Origin: Mycolicibacterium mengxianglii
GTDB taxonomy: Bacteria > Actinomycetota > Actinomycetes > Mycobacteriales > Mycobacteriaceae
Assembly (NCBI RefSeq): GCF_015710575.1
Contig: NZ_CP065373.1
Coordinates: forward strand, 3,162,001-3,226,000
Length of the DNA: 64,000 bases
Reading direction: 5' to 3'
In this document: positions 14,524 through 21,752 of the stretch, one piece after another
How the letters are laid out: each line of letters starts with the position of its first letter
Position numbering within the stretch: position 1 is the stretch's first letter
The notes under the pieces: generated by a model
Database searches by the model: none
Told to the model about the DNA's origin: nothing
The model's input: the letters and a program-made list of their open reading frames with translations, nothing else
Program-made: the position numbers and the translations under genes

Positions 14524-14925
14524 TCAACCCGCGATGAAGCTGAGCCTGACCGACCGGCGGGGGTTGTCCCGGTTGAGGTCGACGAGCACCACGCTCTGCC
14601 AGGTGCCCAACAGCAGGGTGCCGTCCAACACCGGCACCGTCACCGACGGCGAGATGAGCGCGGGTAGTACATGGTCGGCGCCGTGCCCCGGCGAGCCGTG
14701 CCGGTGCCGGTAGCGGTCGTCACGGGGCAGCAGCCGCTGCAGCGCGTCCACCAGATCGTCATCCGAGCCGGAGCCGGTTTCCATGAGCGCCAGCCCCGCC
14801 GTGGCGTGCGGCACGAAGACACTGCACAGCCCGTCGGACTGGCTGGAACAGAACCGGCGCACGTCCTCGGTGAGGTCGACCAGAAGCCGCCGGCTGGTGT
14901 CGATGTCGAGCAGGTCGGTGATCAC
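14524..14925 (-). CDS. YjbQ/UPF0047 family protein
   Basis: The GTG at 14925 opens 133 residues that cover the whole single-domain family. Recognisable parts are CSVFVPHATAGLALMET with the conserved His, the His-rich DRYRHRHGSPGHGADH, and the C-terminal LLLGTWQSVVLVDLN. Members have been reported to show weak thiamin phosphate synthase activity, but the physiological role is unsettled. It sits just upstream of alaS on the same strand with 124 bases between, as Rv2556c does in M. tuberculosis. Confidence 0.9.
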   Translation of the reverse strand: MITDLLDIDTSRRLLVDLTEDVRRFCSSQSDGLCSVFVPHATAGLALMETGSGSDDDLVDALQRLLPRDDRYRHRHGSPGHGADHVLPALISPSVTVPVLDGTLLLGTWQSVVLVDLNRDNPRRSVRLSFIAG

Positions 14926-15043
14926 CGCACCAGCCTACGAAGCCGCGCGCGCAGAAGTTAATTCACGGAGGCGTTTATTCGCATCAGCGGCAGGGTATGC
15001 CGGGTCGCGTCGCCAAATAACCGCATCTTTTCCTGGAGGAAAA

Positions 15044-15331
15044 ATGACAGTCACCGGCATCATCACCGCCATCATCATCGGTGCGGTAATCGGAGTCCTG
15101 GGCCGTTTGCTACTGCCCGGAAAGCAGCCGATCGGGGTGCTGCTGACCATCGTCGTCGGCATCGTCGCCGCGTTGCTGGGCACCGTCCTGGCCCGCGCGA
15201 TGGGCATCGCCACCGCCACCAGTGGAGTTGACTGGCTGGAGCTGCTGGTCCAGGTCGTCCTCGCCATCGCCGGTGTGGCGCTGGTGAGCGCGCTCACCTC
15301 GCGCCGCCGAAGTGGGACGTTGCGCCGCTGA
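15044..15331 (+). CDS. GlsB/YeaQ/YmgE family stress-associated membrane protein
   Basis: The ATG at 15044 follows TCCTGGAGGAAAA, a near-perfect ribosome site. The 95-residue product has three hydrophobic segments (about 4-24, 33-52 and 62-82) with glycine-rich packing motifs (IIIGAVIGVLGRLLLPG) and a basic C-terminus, as in transglycosylase-associated or GlsB-type proteins. Function in mycobacteria is unknown; relatives are stress-induced. A strong terminator begins 22 bases after the stop, so it is likely a single-gene transcript. Confidence 0.85.
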   Translation: MTVTGIITAIIIGAVIGVLGRLLLPGKQPIGVLLTIVVGIVAALLGTVLARAMGIATATSGVDWLELLVQVVLAIAGVALVSALTSRRRSGTLRR

Positions 15332-15353
15332 GTCCCGCCCCCAACTGAGATTC

Positions 15354-15403
15354 GATCCCGGTTGACGCACCTTTTCGGTGCGTCAGCCGGGATCTTCTTT
15401 TTG
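15354..15403 (+). terminator. Strong rho-independent terminator
   Basis: An 18-bp stem (15354-15371 with 15377-15394, containing one T:G wobble) closes a five-base TTTTC loop and is followed by TTCTTTTTG. It lies directly after the GlsB-type gene. The stem also lies downstream of the convergent rarA gene, but the T-tract favours plus-strand termination. Confidence 0.92.
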
Positions 15404-15436
15404 TGTGGTGTCAACTGTGGGGGTATTCCGGCATTC

Positions 15437-16777
15437 TCACGACCTCCTGCGCCGGATGATGGCGCGCAACCGCTCGACCCGGCCGGCGAGCTCGCGCTCG
15501 ACCCCACGCCCGGTCGGCCGGTAGTAGTCCACCCCCACCAGCTCGTTGGGCGGATACTGCTGCGACACAACACCATCAGCGTGATCGTGCGCGTACTTGT
15601 AGCCCTGTGCGTTGCCCAGAGCCGCCGCTCCGGAATAGTGCCCGTCGCGCAGGTGCGGCGGTACCAGACCCGCCTTACCGGCCTTGATGTCGGCCATCGC
15701 GGCACCCAGGGCGGTGGTCACGGCATTGGACTTCGGGGCGGTCGCCAGGTGCACGGTCGCGTGGGCCAGCGTCAGCTGCGCCTCGGGCATCCCGATCAGC
15801 TGCACGGTCTGGGCCGCCGCCACCGCGGTCAGCAGCGCGGTCGGGTCGGCCATCCCGATGTCCTCGCTGGCCAGGATCATCAGCCGGCGCGCCACGAACC
15901 GGGGATCCTCGCCCGCGGTCAGCATCCGGGCCAGGTAGTGCAGGGCGGCGTCGACGTCGGAGCCGCGGACCGATTTGATGAAGGCACTCACCACGTCGTA
16001 GTGCTGGTCGCCGTCGCGGTCATACCGCACCGCTGCCTTGTCCAGCGACTGTTCGATCACCTCGACGGTTACCCGCTCGCCGGTTTCGGCGGCCACCTCC
16101 AGTGCGGTCAGCGCGCGCCGGGCGTCCCCCGCCGACAGCGCCACGATGAGCTCGACGGCCTCCGGGTCGACGGGCACCTTGCCGCCGAGACCCCGCGGAT
16201 CCTCGATCGCCCGCTGCAGCACCGTGCCGATGTCGGCGGCGCTGAGCGGCTGCAGCTGCAAGATCAGCGAGCGGGACAGCAGCGGGGCCACCACCGAGAA
16301 CGACGGGTTCTCGGTCGTCGCCGCGACCAGCAGCACGATGCGGTTCTCCACGGCGGCCAGCAGCGCATCCTGCTGGGTTTTGGAGAAGCGGTGCACCTCG
16401 TCGATGAACAACACCGTCTGCTCACCGTGAACTGCGGACCGCCGTGCCACGTCGATGACGGCACGCACCTCTTTGACCCCGGCCGACAGCGCCGAGAGCG
16501 CCTCGAACCGTCGGCCGGTGGCATGGGAGATCAATGAAGCCAGGGTGGTCTTGCCGGTACCGGGCGGCCCGTACAGGATCAGCGACGCCGCGCCGGAGCC
16601 GTCGACCAGGCGGCGCAGCGGGGAGCCCGGCTGCAGCAGATGTTGTTGGCCCACGACTTCATCGAGCGAGTTGGGCCGCATCCGGACCGCCAGCGGCGCG
16701 TTCGGTGGGGCCGCAGTCGGCCTCGTCGCCCCGGAGGCAGGCGCGGGGCCGGACAGGTCGAACAGGCTGTCGGACAC
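15437..16777 (-). CDS. rarA: Replication-associated recombination protein A (AAA+ ATPase)
   Basis: This RarA/MgsA/WRNIP1-family clamp-loader-like ATPase acts at stalled forks. The 446 residues contain Walker A GPPGTGKT (about 69-76), Walker [11 protein letters not shown], sensor 1 ATTENPSF, the Arg finger region LLSRSLI, a lid domain, and the C-terminal MgsA tetramerisation domain with [11 protein letters not shown] and PPHLRDGHY. The start is GTG ([11 protein letters not shown]). Rv2559c is the M. tuberculosis equivalent near alaS. Confidence 0.94.
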   Translation of the reverse strand: MSDSLFDLSGPAPASGATRPTAAPPNAPLAVRMRPNSLDEVVGQQHLLQPGSPLRRLVDGSGAASLILYGPPGTGKTTLASLISHATGRRFEALSALSAGVKEVRAVIDVARRSAVHGEQTVLFIDEVHRFSKTQQDALLAAVENRIVLLVAATTENPSFSVVAPLLSRSLILQLQPLSAADIGTVLQRAIEDPRGLGGKVPVDPEAVELIVALSAGDARRALTALEVAAETGERVTVEVIEQSLDKAAVRYDRDGDQHYDVVSAFIKSVRGSDVDAALHYLARMLTAGEDPRFVARRLMILASEDIGMADPTALLTAVAAAQTVQLIGMPEAQLTLAHATVHLATAPKSNAVTTALGAAMADIKAGKAGLVPPHLRDGHYSGAAALGNAQGYKYAHDHADGVVSQQYPPNELVGVDYYRPTGRGVERELAGRVERLRAIIRRRRS

Positions 16778-16892
16778 CGTTCAGGATTACCACGACGCCC
16801 GGACCCCCTGCGACTCCCGATGATGTGGCAACCTCAACACCGAAGAGCGGTTGAAGTGATACACCTGGTCTGTGCACGAGGGAGCTGGCGTC

Positions 16893-17474
16893 ATGACTGT
16901 CCTGCGGCGAATCGCTGCCATTCCGTTTGCGGCCGCCATGGCGGCGTTGGTGTTCGCCGCGCCGGCATCGGCGATCGTGCCGCCGGCCGACGGTTACTAC
17001 ACCTTCACCGAGGCCGGCAGGCCGGGGGCCACGTGGACGCTGCAGAGCCTGTGCACCCAGGCCAACGGCACGCGGGCACAACCGGACTACACCGATCAGA
17101 CCATCCAGACGCTGGGCTGCAGTGTGATGATGGGCAGCCAGACCGCCGACACGGCCACCGCGGAGGAACGCGCCGTGAACTTCAACGGCAGCGCGGTCCT
17201 CACCAGCGGGCTGTGGACGATCACCACCAAGGTCTCTGAAGGCTTCAAGTGTCCCGACGGCAGCTTCGCCCCCTCCACCGATACCTACGCGTTCAGCGAA
17301 GTGACGCTCACCGGCACCCACACCTCGATGCATGACGCGGTCTGCGGCCAGGCCCCGGGGATGACGAAGGTGCCGTTCGCGTTGGCCTTCACCGGACCGT
17401 TGGACCCGCCGGTGGAAAACCGCTTCCCCATGAAGTGCAACTACCTGGTGGGTCGCCCGAGCATCTGCGCGTAG
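16893..17474 (+). CDS. Secreted mycobacterial protein of unknown function, Cys-rich
   Basis: The ATG at 16893 is preceded by GGGAG 8 bases upstream; an in-frame GTG at 16872 is weaker. The 193-residue product has a signal peptide (residues 1 to about 28, ending FAAPASA) and a mature part with six cysteines (in LCTQ, GCSV, KCPD, VCGQ, KCNY and SICA) that could form three disulfides. I recognise no domain. The style is typical of small exported proteins of mycobacteria. It ends 12 bases before the convergent DUF3097 gene. Confidence 0.8.
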   Translation: MTVLRRIAAIPFAAAMAALVFAAPASAIVPPADGYYTFTEAGRPGATWTLQSLCTQANGTRAQPDYTDQTIQTLGCSVMMGSQTADTATAEERAVNFNGSAVLTSGLWTITTKVSEGFKCPDGSFAPSTDTYAFSEVTLTGTHTSMHDAVCGQAPGMTKVPFALAFTGPLDPPVENRFPMKCNYLVGRPSICA

Positions 17475-17486
17475 CGCTTCAGATCC

Positions 17487-18335
17487 TCAGTCGTCGGTGG
17501 GCGCGGTGACAAAATCGATGAGCTCTTCCACGCGCCCGATCAGGGCCGGCTCCAGGTCGTTCCAGTCCCGCACGGTCGAGCGAATGCGCTGCCACGCCCG
17601 GGCGATATCGGCCTGGTCGGTGTGCGGCCAGCCCAACGCCTGGCAGACGCCGTGCTTCCAGGAGATGGTGCGCGGGATCTTCGGCCAGGTCCGCAGGCCA
17701 ACCCGGGCGGGTTTGACCGCTTCCCAGATATCGACGTAGGGATGTCCGACGACGAGCGCATGTGAGCCGTACGGGCCGCGGCGCACCTCATCGGCGATGC
17801 GGGTCTCCTTGGACCCTGCCACCAGGTGGTCGACCAGCACACCGAGCCGACGCCCCTGGCCGGGTGCGAAATCGGCGACCAGTGCGGGCAGGTCGTCGAT
17901 GCCGCCCAGGTATTCGACCACCACGCCCTCGACCCGCAGGTCGTCGCCCCACACCTGTTCCACCAGTTCGGCGTCGTGGCGGCCCTCGACGTAGATCCGG
18001 CCCCCGATCGCCGTTCGGGCCCGCATCCGCGGCACCGCTACCGAACCCGACGCGGTGCGGGCAGTGGCCGCCGCCGCCGGCGCCTTGCGGGGCGGGGTCA
18101 GGATGACAGGCTTGCCGTCCACCAGGTAGCCGGGACCCACCGGGAAGCCCCGCGTGCGCCCCTGCCGGTCCTCGAGGTCCATCCGGCCGTACTCGACGCG
18201 TACCACCGCGCCGACAAAACCGGTGGTCACGTCTTCGAGCACCATGCCGATCTCCACCGGCACCTCGGTGGCACGTACCCGGGTGCGCTGGTGCGGGTTG
18301 TCGGCGAGCACGTCCATTCCATAGCGGTCCGTCAC
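17487..18335 (-). CDS. DUF3097 family protein
   Basis: I start at the GTG at 18335 (VTDRYGMDVLADNPHQ), giving 282 residues; the open frame extends further upstream without an obvious start signal. Recognisable stretches are VLADNPHQRTRVRA, the RTAIGGRIYVEGRHDAELVE segment, which resembles a Toprim-like acidic core, and GPYGSHALVVGHPYVDIWEA. The family is confined mainly to actinobacteria and has no assigned function. The Toprim resemblance (Glu in VEGRHD, then a later Asp-rich VLVDHL) is my inference and hints at a nucleic-acid role. Confidence 0.78.
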   Translation of the reverse strand: MTDRYGMDVLADNPHQRTRVRATEVPVEIGMVLEDVTTGFVGAVVRVEYGRMDLEDRQGRTRGFPVGPGYLVDGKPVILTPPRKAPAAAATARTASGSVAVPRMRARTAIGGRIYVEGRHDAELVEQVWGDDLRVEGVVVEYLGGIDDLPALVADFAPGQGRRLGVLVDHLVAGSKETRIADEVRRGPYGSHALVVGHPYVDIWEAVKPARVGLRTWPKIPRTISWKHGVCQALGWPHTDQADIARAWQRIRSTVRDWNDLEPALIGRVEELIDFVTAPTDD

Positions 18336-18527
18336 GGCGGCGATCCTACGAACGGCCTCGGGGATGCCGGCAGCGCCACACCGCAGAGGAGCCGATCGTG
18401 ACCTGGGCGAGACCCGGCGAATTGTGTTGCACCGCCGCAACGGTGATTCGGCTGCAGCGCTCCGTTTTCACCCATGGTGACCCGGGTAGCCGTGGTGGGT
18501 CAGCCCCCACCAACTGTTAGGAGAGCC

Positions 18528-19709
18528 ATGAAGGCCGTCACGTGGCAGGGCAAGCGGGATGTCCGGGTCGAGACAGTGCCCGACCCCAAGATCGAAGAGG
18601 GCACCGACGCCATCATCGAGGTGACGTCCACCAACATCTGCGGATCCGATCTGCACCTGTACGAGGTGCTCGGCGCGTTCATGAACCCCGGCGACATCCT
18701 GGGACACGAGCCGATGGGGATCGTCACCGAGGTCGGTTCGGAGGTCAGCAATCTGAAGGTCGGCGACCGCGTGGTCATCCCGTTCCAGATCTCCTGCGGC
18801 AGCTGCTTCATGTGCGACGAACAGCTCTACACCCAGTGCGAGACCACACAGGTACGTGACCAGGGCATGGGTGCGGCGCTGTTCGGCTATTCCGAACTCT
18901 ACGGTGCGGTACCCGGCGGGCAGGCCGAATACCTGCGGGTCCCGCAGGCCCAGTTCACCCACATCAAAGTGCCCGTCGGTCCCCCGGATTCACGGTTCGT
19001 GTACCTGTCCGACGTGTTGCCCACCGCCTGGCAGGCCGTCCAGTACGCCGGGATTCCCGACGGCGGATCGGTGACCGTGCTCGGACTGGGACCGATCGGC
19101 GAGATGGCGGCGCGGGTGGCCGCACATCTCGGTTACGAGGTCATCGCCGTTGATCTGGTGCCCGAACGGGTGCAGCGGGCGGCCGGCCGGGGAATCCACG
19201 CCATCAACGCCGCCACGCTGAACGGCTCTGTCGGTGATGCGGTGCGGGCGTTGACCAAAGGCCGGGGCACCGACTCCGTGATCGATGCCGTCGGCATGGA
19301 AGCGCACGGCTCACCGGTGGCCAAGCTGGCGCAGCAGATGACCGGAATGCTGCCCGATATCCTGGCCAAACCGATGATGCAGAAAGCCGGCATCGACCGC
19401 CTCGACGCGCTGCTGACCGCGATCGACACCGTTCGGCGCGGCGGAACGATCTCGCTGATCGGCGTGTACGGCGGGATGGCCGATCCGCTTCCGATGTTGA
19501 CGTTGTTCGACAAGCAGATTCAACTGCGGATGGGCCAGGCCAACGTCAAGAAGTGGGTGGACGACATCATGCCGCTGCTCACCGACGACGACCCGCTGGG
19601 CGTCGACACCTTCGCCAGCCACGTCCTGCCGCTCGACGAGGCGCCGCATGCCTATGACATCTTTCAGAAGAAGCAGGATGGCGCCTTCAAGATGATGCTC
19701 AAACCCTGA
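18528..19709 (+). CDS. Zinc-dependent alcohol dehydrogenase (MDR superfamily)
   Basis: This 393-residue medium-chain dehydrogenase starts at the ATG at 18528 after TTAGGAGAGCC. Catalytic zinc ligands are in NICGSDLHLYE and GHEPMGIVTE; structural zinc cysteines are in SCGSCFMCDEQLYTQCE. The Rossmann loop is VLGLGPIGEMAARVA. It belongs to the FDH-like/threonine dehydrogenase-type group with a long insertion before the C-terminus (about 255-295). The substrate is unknown; glutathione-independent formaldehyde dehydrogenase is a possible annotation but not provable here. It stands alone, convergent with the metallopeptidase gene. Confidence 0.88.
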   Translation: MKAVTWQGKRDVRVETVPDPKIEEGTDAIIEVTSTNICGSDLHLYEVLGAFMNPGDILGHEPMGIVTEVGSEVSNLKVGDRVVIPFQISCGSCFMCDEQLYTQCETTQVRDQGMGAALFGYSELYGAVPGGQAEYLRVPQAQFTHIKVPVGPPDSRFVYLSDVLPTAWQAVQYAGIPDGGSVTVLGLGPIGEMAARVAAHLGYEVIAVDLVPERVQRAAGRGIHAINAATLNGSVGDAVRALTKGRGTDSVIDAVGMEAHGSPVAKLAQQMTGMLPDILAKPMMQKAGIDRLDALLTAIDTVRRGGTISLIGVYGGMADPLPMLTLFDKQIQLRMGQANVKKWVDDIMPLLTDDDPLGVDTFASHVLPLDEAPHAYDIFQKKQDGAFKMMLKP

Positions 19710-19738
19710 CGGCGCCAACCGGTTCGGATGGCTGGCCG

Positions 19739-20815
19739 CTAGCCCGCGTTACCCGCGGCGGCGGCCAGCTTCTCCGGATCGGAGGTCACCTCGTCGATCA
19801 CCGTGTGGATGAAGCGCATCTTGTCCAGCACCGCGGCCGGCAGTACGAACGGGTACAGGTCGTCGCGGCCCATGGAGCGGTTGACCATGTTGAGACCCCA
19901 CGCCAGTGGTAGCCACATCTCGATGATGTTGTCGAACCCGCTGGGGCCCAACACTCGTCGCTCCAGAGTGGCCCCGGCTGGGGCGAAGCTGAACGCCGCC
20001 GAGGTGTCCAGGGTGTCCCGGATGTGCAGATAGTGGGCGAAGGTCTCGGCCCAGTCCTCGGCGGGGTGCATGGTGGCATAGGACGAGACGAAGTTCTTCT
20101 CCCATCCCGCCGGAGCACCCTGGCTGTAATGGCGGTCCAGCGCCGCCTGGTAGTCGGCTTCGGAGTCGCCGAACAGCTCGTGGGACCGGGTCATGTAGTC
20201 CGGCGAGACGCCGATGAGACGGTAGAAGTAGTAGTGCCCGATCTCATGACGGAAATGCCCCAGCAACGTCCGGTAGGGCTCGTCCATCGAAACCCGCAAC
20301 TGCTCGCGGTGGACGTCGTCGCCCTCGGCGAGATCCAGTGTGATGACCCCGTTTTCGTGGCCGGTGAACACTTTCTCGTTCTCACTGGACAGCAGATCGA
20401 AAGCCAGTCCGAAATCGGGATCCTCGTCACGGCCGACGATCGGCAGCTTCAGCTCGTGCAGTTCGGCGATGAGCCGGCGCTTGGCCGCCTCGGCCACCGC
20501 GAACGCCGCCAGCGCCTTGGTGTCGGCGTCGTTGGGCCGTGTCCGGGTCAGCCTGCACGACGCGCAGAGCTCGCCCTGCACGGTGCTCATCGGGTTCAGC
20601 CTCACCAGCCAGTTGCATTCGGCCACATGCAGATTGGCACACAACCGGTACTGCCGCGCATCGACGGCGCCGCCGTGCTCGGCATCTTTGCCGGTGGCGA
20701 TCACCAGCATCGCCATGTCGTCCAGTGAGAACCCCACCGGGCTGTTACAGGCCAGGCAGACCGAGTTCTCGAACGTCAGATGCTGTCCGCAGTTGGGACA
20801 CAGGAAGTCACGCAT
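19739..20815 (-). CDS. Zinc-ribbon/HExxH putative metallopeptidase of the ATP-grasp/transglutaminase cluster
   Basis: This 358-residue protein starts at the ATG at 20815 (MRDFLCPNCGQ), about 9 bases after AGGGGGG; the GTG three codons earlier would sit on top of that site. The N-terminal ribbon has CPNCGQ and CLACNSP pairs, with a second cysteine set in LCANLH, AECNW and LCASCR. The catalytic motif is HEIGHYYFYRL (about 196-206), with PAEDWAETFAHYLH downstream supplying a probable third ligand. It matches the putative zinc-binding metallopeptidase family (Rv2568c type). It overlaps the transglutaminase gene by 8 bases and is the last gene of the four-gene operon. Confidence 0.85.
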   Translation of the reverse strand: MRDFLCPNCGQHLTFENSVCLACNSPVGFSLDDMAMLVIATGKDAEHGGAVDARQYRLCANLHVAECNWLVRLNPMSTVQGELCASCRLTRTRPNDADTKALAAFAVAEAAKRRLIAELHELKLPIVGRDEDPDFGLAFDLLSSENEKVFTGHENGVITLDLAEGDDVHREQLRVSMDEPYRTLLGHFRHEIGHYYFYRLIGVSPDYMTRSHELFGDSEADYQAALDRHYSQGAPAGWEKNFVSSYATMHPAEDWAETFAHYLHIRDTLDTSAAFSFAPAGATLERRVLGPSGFDNIIEMWLPLAWGLNMVNRSMGRDDLYPFVLPAAVLDKMRFIHTVIDEVTSDPEKLAAAAGNAG

Positions 20816-21752
20816 CGAGCACACCCCCCTCTATTGGCGCCACATCGACGGCCACATCGATCACACTGCTCTCCGAGTCGGTATAGATGATGCCCCGCAG
20901 CGGCGGAACGTCCGCGTAGTCTCTACCCCAACCGACGGTTATGTAACGTTCGTCGACCATTTGGTCGTTCGTCGGGTCCAGGCCCAGCCACTCCCCCGTC
21001 GGCGTCCACACCGCCGCCCACGCGTGGGTGGCATCCGCGCCCACCATCCGCTCCTTGCCCGGCGGCGGATCGGTGGCCAGGTAACCCGAGATATAGCTGG
21101 CGGCCAGGCCGTTGGCGCGCAGACAGGCGATCGCCAGGCGGGCGAAGTCCTGACACACTCCCTCCCGCGCCTCGAGCACCTCGGCCACCCGGGTGGACAC
21201 CGTCGTCGACCCGGAGCGGTAGGTGAAGTCGGTGAAGATCCGCCCGTTCAGATCGGTCAGGACATCGATGAGCGGTCGGCCGGGGATGAAACTGGGTGCG
21301 GCGTAACGGCGCACCGCATCGGTGATCTCCGGTTTGTGCAGATCGAGGGTGAACTCCGCGGCCAGGGCGCCGTCGATCCCCGTCGGTCGTGCCCCCTCCC
21401 ACGGTGCGCTCGCCGCGCCCGCGGTGTACAGCGCCGGCGGCGGGGCGTCCACCTCGACCACCGACCTGGCCGTCACGTTCAGCCGGTAGTGCCGCGCGGT
21501 GATATGGAAGTAGGAACTGATGTTGCCGTAGACATCCCGGCTGACCGAGCTGTCGGCTGCGCTCGGATCGATATCGAGGGCGTAGGACAGACACCGCTGG
21601 CGCACCGAGTCCCGGGGGGTGAGAAAGCCCCGGCCGTAGGAACTGGTCACCACGTCGGAATACCGGTACATCGTCTGATGGGTCACCTGGTAGCGGCGGC
21701 CGGCACCGGCATCCGGGGCCGGCGGCAGGGTGCCGTCGGGAAACACGCTCAT
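20808..21752 (-). CDS. Transglutaminase-like cysteine peptidase family protein
   Basis: This 314-residue protein has a bacterial transglutaminase N-terminal beta domain (about 20-105) and a papain-like transglutaminase core (about 150-260). The triad is visible: Cys in REGVCQDFARL, His in GADATHAWAAVW and Asp in LGLDPTNDQ. Members are predicted amidases, peptidases or acyl-transferases on peptide or isopeptide bonds. Its ATG overlaps the ATP-grasp stop (ATGA) and its end overlaps the metallopeptidase start, so the three products are made together. It corresponds to Rv2569c of M. tuberculosis. Confidence 0.9.
   Translation of the reverse strand: MSVFPDGTLPPAPDAGAGRRYQVTHQTMYRYSDVVTSSYGRGFLTPRDSVRQRCLSYALDIDPSAADSSVSRDVYGNISSYFHITARHYRLNVTARSVVEVDAPPPALYTAGAASAPWEGARPTGIDGALAAEFTLDLHKPEITDAVRRYAAPSFIPGRPLIDVLTDLNGRIFTDFTYRSGSTTVSTRVAEVLEAREGVCQDFARLAIACLRANGLAASYISGYLATDPPPGKERMVGADATHAWAAVWTPTGEWLGLDPTNDQMVDERYITVGWGRDYADVPPLRGIIYTDSESSVIDVAVDVAPIEGGVLDA

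Noticed and set aside
18493..18511. Small TGGTGGG/CCCACCA stem before the alcohol dehydrogenase
   Set aside because: Seven base pairs in high-GC DNA is near chance, and it leaves the ribosome site free.
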